From Phoronis australis (taxonomy: Eukaryota > Phoronida > Phoronidae): 64,000 nt of DNA. Below are positions 21,518 through 33,900 of this stretch, piece after piece (the first letter of the stretch is position 1; every line of letters starts with the position of its first letter). Below the pieces are notes generated by a model. That model searched no databases and was not told the DNA's origin. It worked only from the letters and a program-made list of their open reading frames with translations. The position numbers and the translations under genes were made by a program. Where the stretch lies: the NCBI GenBank assembly GCA_002633005.1, contig NMRA01000035.1, positions 961,253 to 1,025,252 on the forward strand, read 5' to 3'.

Positions 21518-24308
21518 AGAGAAGCCGTATGAAGAATTTCTGCAGAGTTTAAAAGACTATTTCACCCTTTGGATTTGAACACTTCATTCAGCCTAGCAGT
21601 TCATTCACAAGTTTCTAAAGCTGTGTGCCCTAGTCGAGGCGACAGAAATGTGATGGGCGACTCAAAATACACGAGGTCGCACTAGTGTTACAAGGCTCCT
21701 ACTAATATAAATGGTTGAATCGTGGAAGTCGTGTGAAGTTGTTAGCCATGCGAACTGCTTTCTGCTCTATTCAGATGTTAAAGAGAGCTACCTTTATTTA
21801 TTAGCACCACTTAGTGTGAATACGGAGTAGCTTACTGTAGCGACCCTCTCATCATGAGGCAAAGACCGAATGTAGTAGAGTTCCATAAAGTGTCAAACTT
21901 TATACCTGACTGACAGATCCGTTTGCATGACTAAATGTGACTGCTGTAACGCAAAATTGGACTGCAAGAAGTGGTAACCAGCAGGGCCCTCCTGCAGGCT
22001 TACGCAACACAAATTTAGGCCACCACAGGCAACGTGGTGGTTTCTCACTGTTTTGGTTGTAAACATAACTACTTATCCTCCAGTAATTGTAAGCTAACAA
22101 GACCAATGGCTTAATTTCAACTGTTTACATAATTGCTGTGACACAGCAGCTTTTATTCTGTAGATTTGTGTATTTTTATAGCACATAGTGTTTAAAATCT
22201 GACGTGATGCATTGTGTCTTCATTGCATTCCAGTAGACATACTTCTAGCACGGACTGTTGAAGTATACTTTTATATTATATACATGTTTTAGATACACAA
22301 AAAATGCAAATCTGTTTCCAAATTCTAGTCCATAAACTTCATGTTCATGACAGTGATTTGTAGTGTGGTATTTTGTAGACAAAGGTTTTTGAAGAATTTT
22401 AGTATTGATAGAAAGGTAGATAGACAGGTAGTGAATTTCAGTCATGTTTATAATATATGAAAAACACTTTATTGGTGTTAGCCAAAATACACCGTGTAGC
22501 AAAATCTCATCTCTGAAGTAATTGTACCATTACTTAAGATTAGTATCAATAAGTATGAATAACAAATCTTACACGATAACCACGATAGACTGTCATCAAT
22601 GAAAGAGCCTACGCAACAGCTGTTACGGTAGTTAGCACTCAAAATGTTATAAAATTCAAGACCACATTATAAAGTGCCCACACCAGCGGGTTAATTAATC
22701 TGCAATGAAAAATTACACTTAAAATGACTGCAAATCAAACATCTTCCAAACATCTTAAAAAATCAACATGGAAGCCTGGTGCTAGTCAACAAATCTACTT
22801 AAATTACTACCCTGTTGGTAAACAAACAACAGCAAAACTCGCACAGGCTAGTTTGCAGTAAAATTTGAACATGCAAGTTTTACTGTAGAGTAGATGTTGA
22901 CAAAAATTTGTTTTACCTGCACGCTTCTCCTTGATGTCAACATAGACTTTTTACTAGTCAAAAAATCAGCCCACAATTAGGCTGATTTTGCCCAGCAGAA
23001 GTACCCGAGTGATACCTTCTTGTTTGACCTACACAATGACTATAATCATTTAAACATTACAATAATCTGTTTTTACAATAAAACAAACTCTAATCTTAAT
23101 AAGTGAATTGGTGTGCTAAAGACTCTACCTAAATAGGACTTTAAACATCAAAACAAAAATTTGAAAATAACTCACATCAGCCCATTTAAATTACTGACAC
23201 AAGGTGATATGTTTTGGCATAGTCACCTATCACACCAAAAACCCAATCAATTTGAAAAAAGAACACTTTCTCCCTATGTACTGGTAGCGCTGGTTAATGG
23301 CCAATTGGCCAGGGGAATGCACATTCCCAAGATTTCATTTTTTTACTTTTCAACTTCTACTAGGCACACGATTCCAGTACCTTGTGTACATTAAAATGAA
23401 TTTTTACTTTGTTTAGAGGCAGAAATACATCTCACTTGAAGTATAAAACGTGTCTTACCCTCAACCATATGTAAGGAGTAATTACATTAATTTCCTCGTA
23501 TTTGTTCACTGGATTTTACTACTCTTTGGAATTGTGTCACAATTAAATAGGCAAGAGTCGCACACGTTAATCCTTTGGCACTTTGAACATAGGCTGTCGC
23601 TAAGAACTAAATACTGCCAAACTCTACTCGGGCTTCTGCTTGAAAATCAACCAATCGCTTTGAGTGATACTTGAAAATTAACGTGAGCGTGCATCCCGAT
23701 TAGTCAACTTTCGTGTCCAGTCTTGCAGAGAAAATGGTGCTCTCCAAGTCGGAGCTAAATCAAAACATGAGCAATTTCAATACAACAACAGAAGCAATGA
23801 CAGCTGAAACTAGAAACCTTGACCTTCTGTCTGAGTAAAAGGACTGCACAGTCTAAGTTATTTCATCAGAAAACCTAGATGTCCATGAATGAGAATGCGA
23901 TCGTTACAATGTCCCTTAACAAATCAGCAGATATTTTTGTATATGACCACTACATACAACAACTAATTTCAATCAGTAAATGTAACAATGAACAGTTTTT
24001 CTATAAATTTAAAACCAGATATTTCATTAACTTAGAACATCCTACAAGCCAAAAGCAACCGGCCAAAATGCCATTTCCATGAAGGAGTTACAAAGGAATG
24101 AATGACAATGACTCAGCATTGTGGCAGGATTCTAATTACAGAATATCCATTTCATCACGTTAACTTCTCAGTAAATTCCTTGATATTACTGCTCATGACA
24201 AGGCTACTATCACGATCGATGAATTCAGACAGTGCGCAGTCGTCGTGATGATGAATCATTTCATTACTTTCAGTGTGTGCTGTACAAATTACTATCGTGT
24301 GCTGCCCG
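21518..24308. other. Convergent intergenic region, 3'UTRs of two genes
   Basis: The myosin stop (21517) faces the stop of the minus-strand gene (24309). A candidate poly(A) signal for the minus gene is TTTATT on the plus strand at 22468-22473 (AATAAA on the minus). For the plus gene AATAAA occurs near 23078. If both are used, the transcripts would overlap tail to tail by about 0.6 kb. Otherwise nothing is recognisable. Confidence 0.4.
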
Positions 24309-24949
24309 TTACAAAGCCGTCATGTCGTTATTCACGTCTGCCGGCTCATCATCCATACTTCGTAAGCTTTCATCCAGCATATTTTCTAACGATTCGACCA
24401 ATCGTAAGCCACGGTGCATAGTGCTCTCACCAATAACTACTTCTACATTTTCTATTTGTGCTATGTCCGTACTAGATTCAGACTGGCCACTCTTAGAACG
24501 ATCTGCAACAGACCCAGTCAAAGTCAGTCTAACGATGTGATCTTCGCTAGCACTGGATGGTGTTGAAGCTGCTTCTGTCGTGGTTGCCGCAGAAGTTGTT
24601 GGTGTAGCGTCCACAATAATAGAGTGGACTGTCACTTGATTGCTGTTGATGGCTTGCGTCGTTTCTGCACCCTCGTTAGTATTTGCAGGCAAAGTACTAT
24701 TTCCTGGCACAATGGGGGAAGAACTTGTGTTCTGTGTGGCAGCGTTAGTAACACTGTTGTTTTGTAGTGTTGTATTAGCATTTGTCTGAAGATTATCTGA
24801 ACTGCTGGGGCCACTACTTGGCTGAGTGTTGTTTATGACCAGAGGTGGTCGAGGGTGAGCTCCTGTACCCACAGTGCCCAGGTGAGACCTGTAGGTAGGA
24901 GGTCTGGATGACGGATACTCATCGCTGGCGGGAAATGTGATATGGATTC
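24309..24949 (-). CDS. Membrane-protein gene exon 5: last PPxY, acidic-Ser/Thr tail, stop
   Basis: The acceptor is GTTTTCAG. The exon encodes GIHITFPASDEY, then RPPTYRSHLGTVG (fourth PPxY, with the same PPTYRS core as exon 4), then a long T/S/N/A-rich disordered tail. It ends with VNNDMTAL and TAA. A 102-codon plus-strand reading frame over the same bases is a shadow. Confidence 0.84.
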
Positions 24950-27900
24950 CTGAAAACAAAAGGTAATGTGAAAACTTTTTTCCCCGACAAGCTATCTGTG
25001 ACTACAACCTCCACACTACAATCCACTCACTCAAACAAACGCATACCCTTACACTTCCAACAAAGAATTGGAACCCTGTAGTTTGTTGTATTAGGCTGAC
25101 GCCCAACTCTCCACTGTCAACCCAAATGAATATGGTACACTATCTCATACATCCACTGTATCAAATGAATCCAGACAACAAATACTTAAAGTACTGCAGC
25201 AACGAACCACTCTTTCATCTAGAAAAAAGCACCTTAGGATATAAGACCATGCACTTACATCTTTGAAATCACTGTTAAACACAGTTTCTTGCCATTGTTC
25301 GTAGGTAATATAAAGACCTCATTCAAGTATGGCAGTTTCGTCCAAATTCAATGAACAATAAATGCCGAGTCATCGCAGCACACTGTTTTGGTGAAATTCA
25401 CAGAATTTCAGTATGTAATGGTTGACAACACCTGACCCGTGACCACCAAATGGTGTGGCACGTTTTGTTAACTGTCACATTTCATGCAATATGATTGGTC
25501 AATTTTCAAATTGAGTAACACGTAACGTTTAGTCACAGTCTCATGCAAGACTAAGCAAATCCTTTTCGAGTGTTCATTTGAATTTGAGACTATGCAGGTA
25601 CAACTGTATACATTCAGTCTACAATGCAAAAACATATATAGACCAAGATAACTCCCCAGGTACTTAGGGGAAAATATCTTCTACTTATTTTTGTAGCGGA
25701 ATTTCTGAAATTTTTGCAATTCCATCATATCATGTTCAAAATTGGAGAGACTTGACAGTACTTGTATCAGAAATAAAGTCCCATTAAGAAAGAGCTCCCA
25801 TGAAACTAGGCACGACAGCAATTCAAAATCCTCTAGAGTGGCATACCTGGCCGTACACTGGCTTGTGACCTGTAGGTGGGTGGGGGAGAGTTGGGCAGGG
25901 AGCCATCAGGGGCGGGGCTGGTCTGGAGCTCAGCGGCAGCCATCATTTGCTGTTGGTAGTCATGCATGGAGGCATTGTAGGAGGGCGGCGGGCGGCGGTA
26001 GCGGAATTCCGGATACAACACACCTATAAAAAAACAGAAAGTCAATAATTACAGACGTTTTCACTGTCATTCAACTCTGAGGTGTGTAGTTTTTCAGTGT
26101 GTAACACTTGAGAGCAAAAATTGACATCGAATCGTGACACTTCATTGTATAAAGTGAATGAAAGCGGCAACATCCATTGCACACAAGAAGCAAACTTCGA
26201 CTTAAATGTCTCCTCGCTATGAAATTGCCCTCAACTTGTACCTTACTCAGATGAGAAGTGATTTCAGGCTGATCTAAGAACCGACAGTTTGTTATTCCCT
26301 GAAACCATGCTCGGTACATAAAATGTCTCGCTGTGACAAACCAACTCGTAGAGCGCAGTCGAAAATAATAACAACCAGTTCTTTTGAAGCCCCGAAATCA
26401 CTTCCAAGTTGACTACAGAACAATTCGAGACAAATTTTTACGTGGTAGCAGTCTAAATCAAAAGTCACTTTAAGTGATGGAAGGGTAGGTGGGTGGGGGG
26501 GGGTTATAGCCCCTTTAAATGTAGGCAATTGTAAAGTGTTTAATTCACAAGTATGACAGGTGAAATATCAAAGTTTTTCTCAGTGTCACATGACCAACTG
26601 TATCTCATCTGTCACCTAAAACCACCAGCCCATTATCTAGGGTTCAACACAACTTTATTTGGAAAGCATACACTCAGGGGTAGATCCAAGATTTCGAGAT
26701 GGGGGGGGGGGCTGGGCAGAGTATTATCCAGCATTTTGCCGCCAGACGTTTGCACCCCCCAAAACTGCCAAATGGAGTTTAGAATTTGGGAGGGGGAGGC
26801 ATGGCCCCCTTGGCCCTACCCAAAGTCCGCCACATATACTTGCCTCTCTTTACGTCTGCAGTAAAATTTCTGCAATGGCACAGCAAGGTCGAGTTCAATA
26901 ACACTAGTACCTCACTAGAAAAGCAAGATCTCGCGAGATTTCATGAGACATTGCCATGTGTTTTCAACGAGAGCACATGACTTTGGCTAGATTTTTCTTG
27001 CCACGAGACAGCTATTGAACTCAACTCAGGTTGGCAGTGAAGAAAGTAAATGCCAAAAAAAGAGTACACACAAAAGTCACACAGGAAGTTGACCTTTGTC
27101 TGAAAGACTGCAACTTTCCAGGATGACCTCTGGATCATGTGACACAGGGTCATTGGCCAAGAGGTCATACAAATATCAAGGGATCAGTAAACAGAACAAT
27201 AGGTAAAAGAATAGGGAAATCTTGCACATCATGTCAATAATTTCTCAGCTCAGTGATCTGTAAATGTGCACAGTATATCAAAACAACCTATTTACTTTGA
27301 AGTTGTGATAGCTGACTATTTTGCATTCTCGTATTTGGCATTAGACAGGACAACATGCCTGTCATTACATATATTACGGTAAACAACAGAATCACAGACT
27401 AAATCAACAGTGTCATAGTCACAACTTGTAACATAATGAACTGGGATTTGAGTTATGAAGTTCATGTCATCACTGAAGTTCATAAAACATGTACGCAATA
27501 GCCGACAGGAGGACTAGTCATAGCTTTTATTGCCTACTGCCACCCAACCATCCATCAAACCCCTGACCCAGACATAAAGGTACAGACATGCCAATCAAAA
27601 CATAACTATTAATGCTGTTTTAATTAAGCGTATACAGCATAATTCATCCTCAAGAAATGCAAGGCAAGTCTGGGTGTCAGTAAAAGAAACATAGTGCACA
27701 AGTTGAGATTGATTACGCATCCTTGTAGCTAAAACAATTAGTCTGTATGTAACTACAGGTAGTATCTAAAATCAACATATAGGTATTTGGAAGAAAGTGG
27801 TGTACCAAGCAGCAAGCATCAGATGGGTAATAAACAGGTCATGTTTTAATATATTACAAGATAGTGAGCTAACAGGCTATCATATCAGTAATATGTGATA

Positions 27901-30900
27901 TCCCAGCGGAAAGGCAAAGCTTTGTGAAACCGAAATTTAAATGAGGTAACCAGGGCACTGGGGAAACTTTGCCTAGCACAACAAGGAATAAACACCAAGT
28001 CTAATTTAATCAAAAGTTAACTTTCAATCTGTTGTTCATGAAATTATTATAGGAACAGTACATTGTAAAGGAGAATGTCCTGGAAATTTCCAATTTTTAA
28101 TGATTCAATAATCATTACAGTCGATGACAATTAAAACTGCTGTCCAGTGTCAACCCAGTAATGATATGACTGGGTGCATATTTGGCACATATGTACTTGG
28201 TCCTAGTCTGTCAAATATTTGCCTCCTAACAGCTTAGATATTTACGATGGCAGATAACTTTAAGCTGGGTATGCATTCCTAAAAATATCTCATTTTTTGA
28301 TTAACCAAAATAGTTTCCTGCAATAGGACACCAGATTAGAAAGCTTTAACATCTGTTCATTATCAAGATCCAGATGTGATGTCCAGTAAAAGCCCGAGAT
28401 GAACACACCTTATTAACTTCCATGTGTTTTTTCACAACAAACCACACAAAGGGCCTCACAGTATCAGCGAGGTCACAACACAAGTCATAAAGGCAAAACT
28501 GGCAACTTAACAGATAATACTTCACTCGGAACACTTCCAGAGAGCTTTCAGCCAATTAGTGCAATTCTTTATAGTAGTAATTGTACCACATGGGAAAATT
28601 AGCCATAATTACAGCCTACCATTTAACAGTTGTCTCTTAACGACATGTAAAATGAAAATGGAGACCAATTAGATGATATACAAATTTTCACAAAAAACTG
28701 TGATGTCCATCTAGTGTCATCAAAATTAATGCTTTTACCGGCAATACCATAAAATCTCACTAATTTTCCACAAAAATAATTACCAAAACTGCTATTTTTC
28801 ATGTTTAAGTGTTTTTAATGTTGTTGTGAATGGCTACACTTTCTAAAAACATTGCCGGTAAATAGAGTATAGAATTTTAAAATAATAAAACATTCACTTG
28901 GTGCTACTTAGATTTTAGGAAAATGGCAAAAAATGAAATTTCACTTGTGCGACACATTCCATCCTAGAATGGAGATTTTACTGTAACAGCAACAAATTTG
29001 CTCTCTTTTTTCAACGATTGCACAAAAACTAAGAATATCTTAGAGTTGAACAATAAAATTCGTAATATTTGCAGTTCAAACGTATCAGCCAACTGGACAT
29101 TGGGATGCAGTTGTTTCAAAATGCTACAAATACCTTTACACTGAAGCGATCACAGCAAGGATTCCCAATAATCTGAGAGTGTCAACCATGGGTGTTATGG
29201 GTAACACTCAGCGTCCCAGTTGACACCCAGCAATAACAAAAAAAATCTATACAACATAACAATATGCCACTTGATTTCCGTAGTTCCTAGACGACACACA
29301 ATAGACTGGGAAAACCCACTAATCAGTCATTTAGACTATATCTCATGTGAGACAATAGAAAACGTTTGGAACAAGCAAAAAATTAACTTAATCTCTTGCC
29401 ATTATAAAATTGGTCTCAAGGTGGTCTTTCATCAGCTTAGTCGTGACACTTAAGTAGGTCATTAGCACATCACATCATGAAAAAGTAGTTGAGCAAGCTC
29501 AGAAATGATATTTTAAGTGAGAAACCAACAGAGTACAACTTATATAAAAGCTTAAGTGGTCAAAATAAAATGTACTTTTTGACAGTTTGTAAGAGTTTTA
29601 GGAGAAAAGTCTCATTCTACGTGGAAGTACATTCAAACACATTACATCAAGTAAAATAATACAGTAATCCCCTTCAACCAGATCAATCGAAGAATATTTC
29701 GGAGCCAGACATCGTTTAAGCCAACCTGAAACCATGCTCGTCAGCTCGAATGGTACCAATTATTAAAATGACATTTGCTCCAGGACAAAGTGGCATCAAA
29801 CATTAAATTATGGTACTTGATACCTTCGACAGAAAGGCAACATAAGTAACACGATATTACGATGTGAAGTTTAGTGTTGCTTCTGAGCACAATCGGATTC
29901 ATAAAATGGGGTTTATTTAGGGAAAACATATCAGAGCCTGGAGTGCAATAGGCGAAAAAACTAAAATTTTGATGAAGAATTGTCAATAATCAAGTCAGGG
30001 TTGTTCCCAGGAGCACAAAACTCCCTCAGACAAAGTCATACGAACCTATGCCTTTTCTGACAAAATTAGCTATATGGGTGCCTTCCATTTTCCTATTTCA
30101 AAAATCTATACAAGGGTTTTTAATATTATCTACATATATAACTCTGAAGTTCCAATGTTCCTCTTTTGACATGTTATCTCATCTTAATGGGTTAAAATGA
30201 CAGTTGCTTCCCGAATCTCCAGGGTTTAGGTTACTAAGAACTGACCCCAACGAAAAATTGGTGTTCGTGGAACAAAACCCTGAGGTTGACTTTTTCACAG
30301 CAGCTCCCTACAAACAGCCGGTTCCCTTGTTGAGTTCCGTCTATAAACGCGTGAGTATTCTAATTCTCTCGCTTCAACCCACTCGAGTAGTGAGCATCCC
30401 GTGGGGATGTGCATGTTCCCTGGGGCACATGAAGTAGAAGAAACCTGCCTAATTTGTTGTATAACCTTGCATAAGTTCTATGCTTTGCAGATTTCATACA
30501 GGTTCCCCTGCTTCACATATGGTAATTTCAGATAAAACATGTTCCCAAGACTATTCTGTGCAGTAGAACTAGTTTCCCACCGAGCAGCAGGAGGAATGAA
30601 GATGCTCCTTTGTTATGTAACCTTGCATAGTAGACCTCACATGCTCTCCACTGTGTACTGACACATAAGTGACCTTAATTTTAGTAGATCAAAACTCCAC
30701 CTCAGTGCAAAAGGTGAAATTTCAATAACAACAGCACAGTGACTTGACAAGAAACTGTATACAGCCATGTCATCAAGAGGGCTTGGATTTCTAAACAACT
30801 ACCAGTTGTGTTCAGTGTTGGAGTCAGCCCATATAATTACTGTCTGACAGACTGGAGGGGAGGGGGGGGGGGCTATCTGCCTTTGCAACAACAAGTACAC

Positions 30901-33900
30901 TACCATGGAAAATGGAACAGCTGGGATCAAGCACTTCATCCAGCCGTGTAAACAATGACAGACACAGAGACACATGCACTCTGGGAACTTCACCAAATTA
31001 GTCCACGTGGGCAAACTATTTGTGATGGTAGTCTATCATTCTTTCACCTCTATAACTTCTTTCAGCACATAGTGCAGTGAATACAATCAAAGTACATCAG
31101 GCAAACAAATTTCACATATTTCCTATAATTTGCCTGAAGACGATCAGATACGAAGCAGGGTTTTTTTTATTATTTTGATAACAAGCACTGCTTTTAATCG
31201 CAAGTACCATGCCATTCTTCCCCCAAGCCCAGAAATAACCTGAATAAAACCCAAACAGTGCAACGTCATCTCAACCAAAAGTTGGTATTTTTGACAGAAG
31301 CCGATCTCATTTAAGATGCTACTTAGAGAGGAGTAGCCAACAGCAGATGCCATTTTGAGCTATCAACAACTTAAGGTGATATGCTCCAGTAGGTAACACA
31401 AATAATCCAAGTAAGAAATTTAGTTAAGATCTTAATTAATCTTTTCATTTTCAGGAAATTAGACTTACTTCTGCATTATAAACAGTTCTCAACAAAGACT
31501 TATAACGATAATTTGTACGGTTAGTATTCTTCAAGTTGTCATATTACAGCAGACGAGTGTAATTTTAGTATATCAAATTAGTCAACAAAAATCAAAATTT
31601 AGACATGTTAAGTTAATTATTATCTTGGGTACAGTTCAGTAGCTGTTGACATTGTTTCGTAATCAAAAGTGGTTTAAATCGAAACTTTTAATGTTATAAC
31701 ACAACTTCATAGCAGCCTTACCAACATAACCAGTACTTGAAAATAGAAATAACCATTTTAGTGGTGATTTCCTTGCAAAATTGAAGGACATCATCAAGTA
31801 ATTTTTGTCAATTTACAGCCATTGCCATTTCCTTACCTCCAAACCAGTGTGGGGTTCGCTCGCGTCGTTCATGTTGGCCTCTCTCTAAGTCCGTCACGGA
31901 GGTGTCGTTGGAGAATACACCTAGACCAAACAACAGGTGACAGGGTTCGTGGTCTCTAGGTGTACAGCGCCACCCTACGATGACAACAATAACTAGCAGG
32001 ATACCAAGGCCTGAAATAAAGGAAACCATACATGAACATTCAGACTGCACGGATCATATTTATAATAAATCTCCCATGACATGGCACATACGTGAGTAGC
32101 AGACGGACATTTACAAAAAAAACATGCAGCACCATCTTTGAAACAAATAATGTTTTGGGTCATGTTTTGGAGTGAAATCCTCTATTATGGTTTTTAATAT
32201 GTCAAGTTAGAGCTCCTTGTTACATAAAACGCCACGGACCAAATGGAAGATTCACCACTTTATTTGAATTTGCGTGTGTACGATTTAACACTCCTCCACA
32301 CCTGCATAACAATGGGACTGAGAAATCTGTATTACACTGACGTGATCTCGTGAACCTCATATTAGACCCATCCACTTCTGTATGTCATATGGTTCCTCTG
32401 AGTGAACAAAACAAACCAAAGCAATTCTAGGTAATGGTACCCACTTCTAGTATTAAGTCACATACAAACAACTATGACACATCAGTTTCTGTATGCATTT
32501 AAATGTAAACAACACATACAATGAAACCTGTTGACACTCCATTTACCCTTTAGCCAAAGTCATTCAAGCATGTCAGGTTTTAGGCCTACAAAACTTGACT
32601 GTTTGACAGAAGTGTAAAACTTAAAGTTTAATTTATGGTTTTGGCATGCACCTAATACCCCATTTAAACTAAAACCAATATTCTGCATGACTGATCATTT
32701 CTAATTATTATCCCTGAGGTCTTTCAAATTGCTTGAATACACTTCAAGCTTCTACATTACAATTTGAAATGACAGGAGCCAAAACTATTAATAATCAAGT
32801 TGTGTCAGTTCAAGTTGGATCTGTCTGGAAGTTTCAGCTTAAAATCAAGACGGCAAATCCACTATTAATGATCCATTTTTACTCAGGTCTTTTCAGATTA
32901 TTTGTAATAGGCTTAGAGCCTACAACCAGAAAAATGAGGAATTCTAAATTATGTTCCTAATGACTGTTATGTCAGTTGTAAAAAGGTTGAAAAATCGATG
33001 ACACGTTGCAGAATTCTCAACAACTAATTGTAAGAAAATGAAAAAGAAAATTGGAACAATCAATGTACGGGAAGAGCAGTAACCGAAGAGAAAAAACACT
33101 TTGCAAAAGCACCAACGTAGGGCAAAAATCATACTGCCAAGAATGTATTTCTCATCATAACACTTTCCTTTAGCAATTCAGGTGGATAATGTGCACGAAC
33201 AAAACAGTAGATCAAATACATGTACCATCTCAATAATTTAAAAACAGGTCATCAGTATTCATTTGCTATTATGAAGAGCATTTTAAAGAGATTCATAGAA
33301 TTACAACTGTATTGACCAACAAGAAGTCCTACTGTGTTTAGCAAAGAAATCCTACACTAGAACATACAACATGATGAAAACCCCTTCAAGAACCTGGGCA
33401 TGTAATAATACCCATTCCTGGAATAATCACAACTATACATATAGAGAAAACCAAACACTTAAAGTGCATGCATCCAGGCACAGTTTGGATGTAGCTGCGC
33501 ATATAAATACTTCAAGTGGAGTTATGACCACAGACAACAGTGTACATACACAATTATACCAAAATATTCAAGGATCAATTGGTACTGAAACATTACCAGA
33601 GAGACAAGCGATTAGCATACCAGATTATCACATTCGTTTTTGGCCAAAACAGAAGCACAAACTTTAAAATTAGCACGTAAGTAAACAAAGACATATTGAT
33701 CCCACCTTTCAGTTTATTCAGATTACCACACCAGCACAGAGATACTATAAACGTGGGCTGAACACAACATGAAAGCTGTGGTGTGTCTGACAAAACCACT
33801 ACCTCCCAAGCGACGCTAATATTTCACAGGACCATATCTACAAGTATGTGCATTTAACAAATTATCTAGACAAGTATTAATTTCAACTCAGTACAAGTAT

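Larger units (their letters stand above)
24950..31836 (-). other. Introns 4 and 3 of the membrane-protein gene
   Basis: Introns 24950-25846 and 26024-31836 hold MITE copy 3 and G-rich stretches (26701-26711, 30858-30870). Around 26665-26830 lies a dispersed-repeat fragment with AGGGGTAGATCCAAGATTTC next to the G run, related to one at 42160-42200. A protein-like reading frame at about 30204-30350 is discussed as a finding. The rest is featureless. Confidence 0.5.

Noticed and set aside
24232-24540. 102-codon plus-strand frame
   Set aside because: It is antisense to the last exon of the membrane-protein gene and has no domain.
33371-33667. 98-codon plus-strand frame in the 15 kb intron
   Set aside because: No splice sites, no recognisable domain, composition of AT-rich intron.
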